DNA of 64,000 nt, taken from positions 43,042,924 through 43,106,923 of the forward strand of contig CM075862.1 in the NCBI GenBank assembly GCA_037975125.1, written 5' to 3'. Source of the DNA: Latrodectus hesperus. Its lineage: Eukaryota; Arthropoda; Arachnida; Araneae; Theridiidae. Positions 63,801 through 64,000 of the stretch are shown piece by piece. Below the pieces are notes generated by a model. That model saw only the letters and a list, made by a program, of their open reading frames with translations, made no database searches and had not been told where the DNA came from. Each line of letters begins with the position of its first letter. Position 1 is the stretch's first letter. The position numbers and the translations under genes were made by a program.

Positions 63801-64000
63801 AAAGGGTGTCCAGAAAAGGACTCCCTGATTTCAAAATTAAATATCTCGAAAACGAAGATTGATAGAAGAATGCAGTAAACGGTATGTTTATAATAAAAAC
63901 TGTAATAATTTAATACATCAGTTTGAAATAATAGTTACAGAATTTGCAAATAGATGGCGCTGTAATTGCCATACGTAATGCTTAGTATAAATAGTCGAAG
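63801..64000. mobile_element. End of a mariner-like (DUF4817-type) element, cut by the window
   Basis: AGGGTGTCCAGAAAAGGACT followed by CCCTGATTTC and ATATCTCGAAAACGAAG is the familiar start of a widespread arthropod element of this type. It runs off the window end, so no transposase is visible. Confidence 0.55.

Overview
This is an AT-rich, gene-poor stretch of a eukaryotic nuclear genome. I infer an arthropod, most likely a spider. The evidence is one single-exon arthropod-type gustatory receptor, many tRNA-derived SINEs, Tc1/mariner/pogo/hAT relics, and a gypsy retrotransposon whose Gag carries a long repeated coiled coil. The spider assignment is an inference from element style, not proof. 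No rRNA, CRISPR array or prokaryotic operon is visible.

Layout. 1-5150: no recognisable gene; a (TA)n array at 1055-1151 and an imperfect hairpin at 1330-1425. 5153-13798: a block of insertions in (TA)n arrays: a mariner with both terminal repeats but a frameshifted transposase (5230-6490), a non-autonomous repeat (6502-7432), and a complete gypsy-type LTR retrotransposon on the minus strand (7471-13749). The two 604-bp LTRs look identical by eye and gag and pol are open, so the insertion is young. The gag/pol junction carries a slippery heptamer, an 8-nt spacer and a predicted H-type pseudoknot. 17585-18784 (minus): the one convincing host gene, a seven-helix gustatory-receptor-like protein whose apparent stop codon lies inside a perfect splice-donor sequence.

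22.2-30.6 kb holds relics of a Tc1-like transposon, a hAT transposase C-terminus, a 5'-truncated RNase H-bearing LINE, and a pogo/Tigger transposon with a recognisable terminal repeat. 32-38 kb holds a 97-bp tandem triplicate of a tRNA-like SINE end, an inverted composite repeat containing a SINE with a perfect target-site duplication, and a SINE of another family. 38-52 kb is mostly very AT-rich with scattered SINEs and a decayed transposase related to the DUF4817 type. 53.1-54.6 kb is a second LINE whose RNase H domain is split by a SINE with a 15-bp duplication. The remainder is AT-rich sequence with further SINEs, a heavily decayed Tc1 element (61.3-62.1 kb) and the start of another mariner-like element running off the window end.

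The genes form no pathway. Apart from the receptor, and possibly a transporter-like exon remnant near 27.5 kb, the window is a layered record of transposition. The most interesting mechanistic signals are the gypsy frameshift cassette, the alternative 3' end of the receptor gene, and the nested insertions dated by their duplications.
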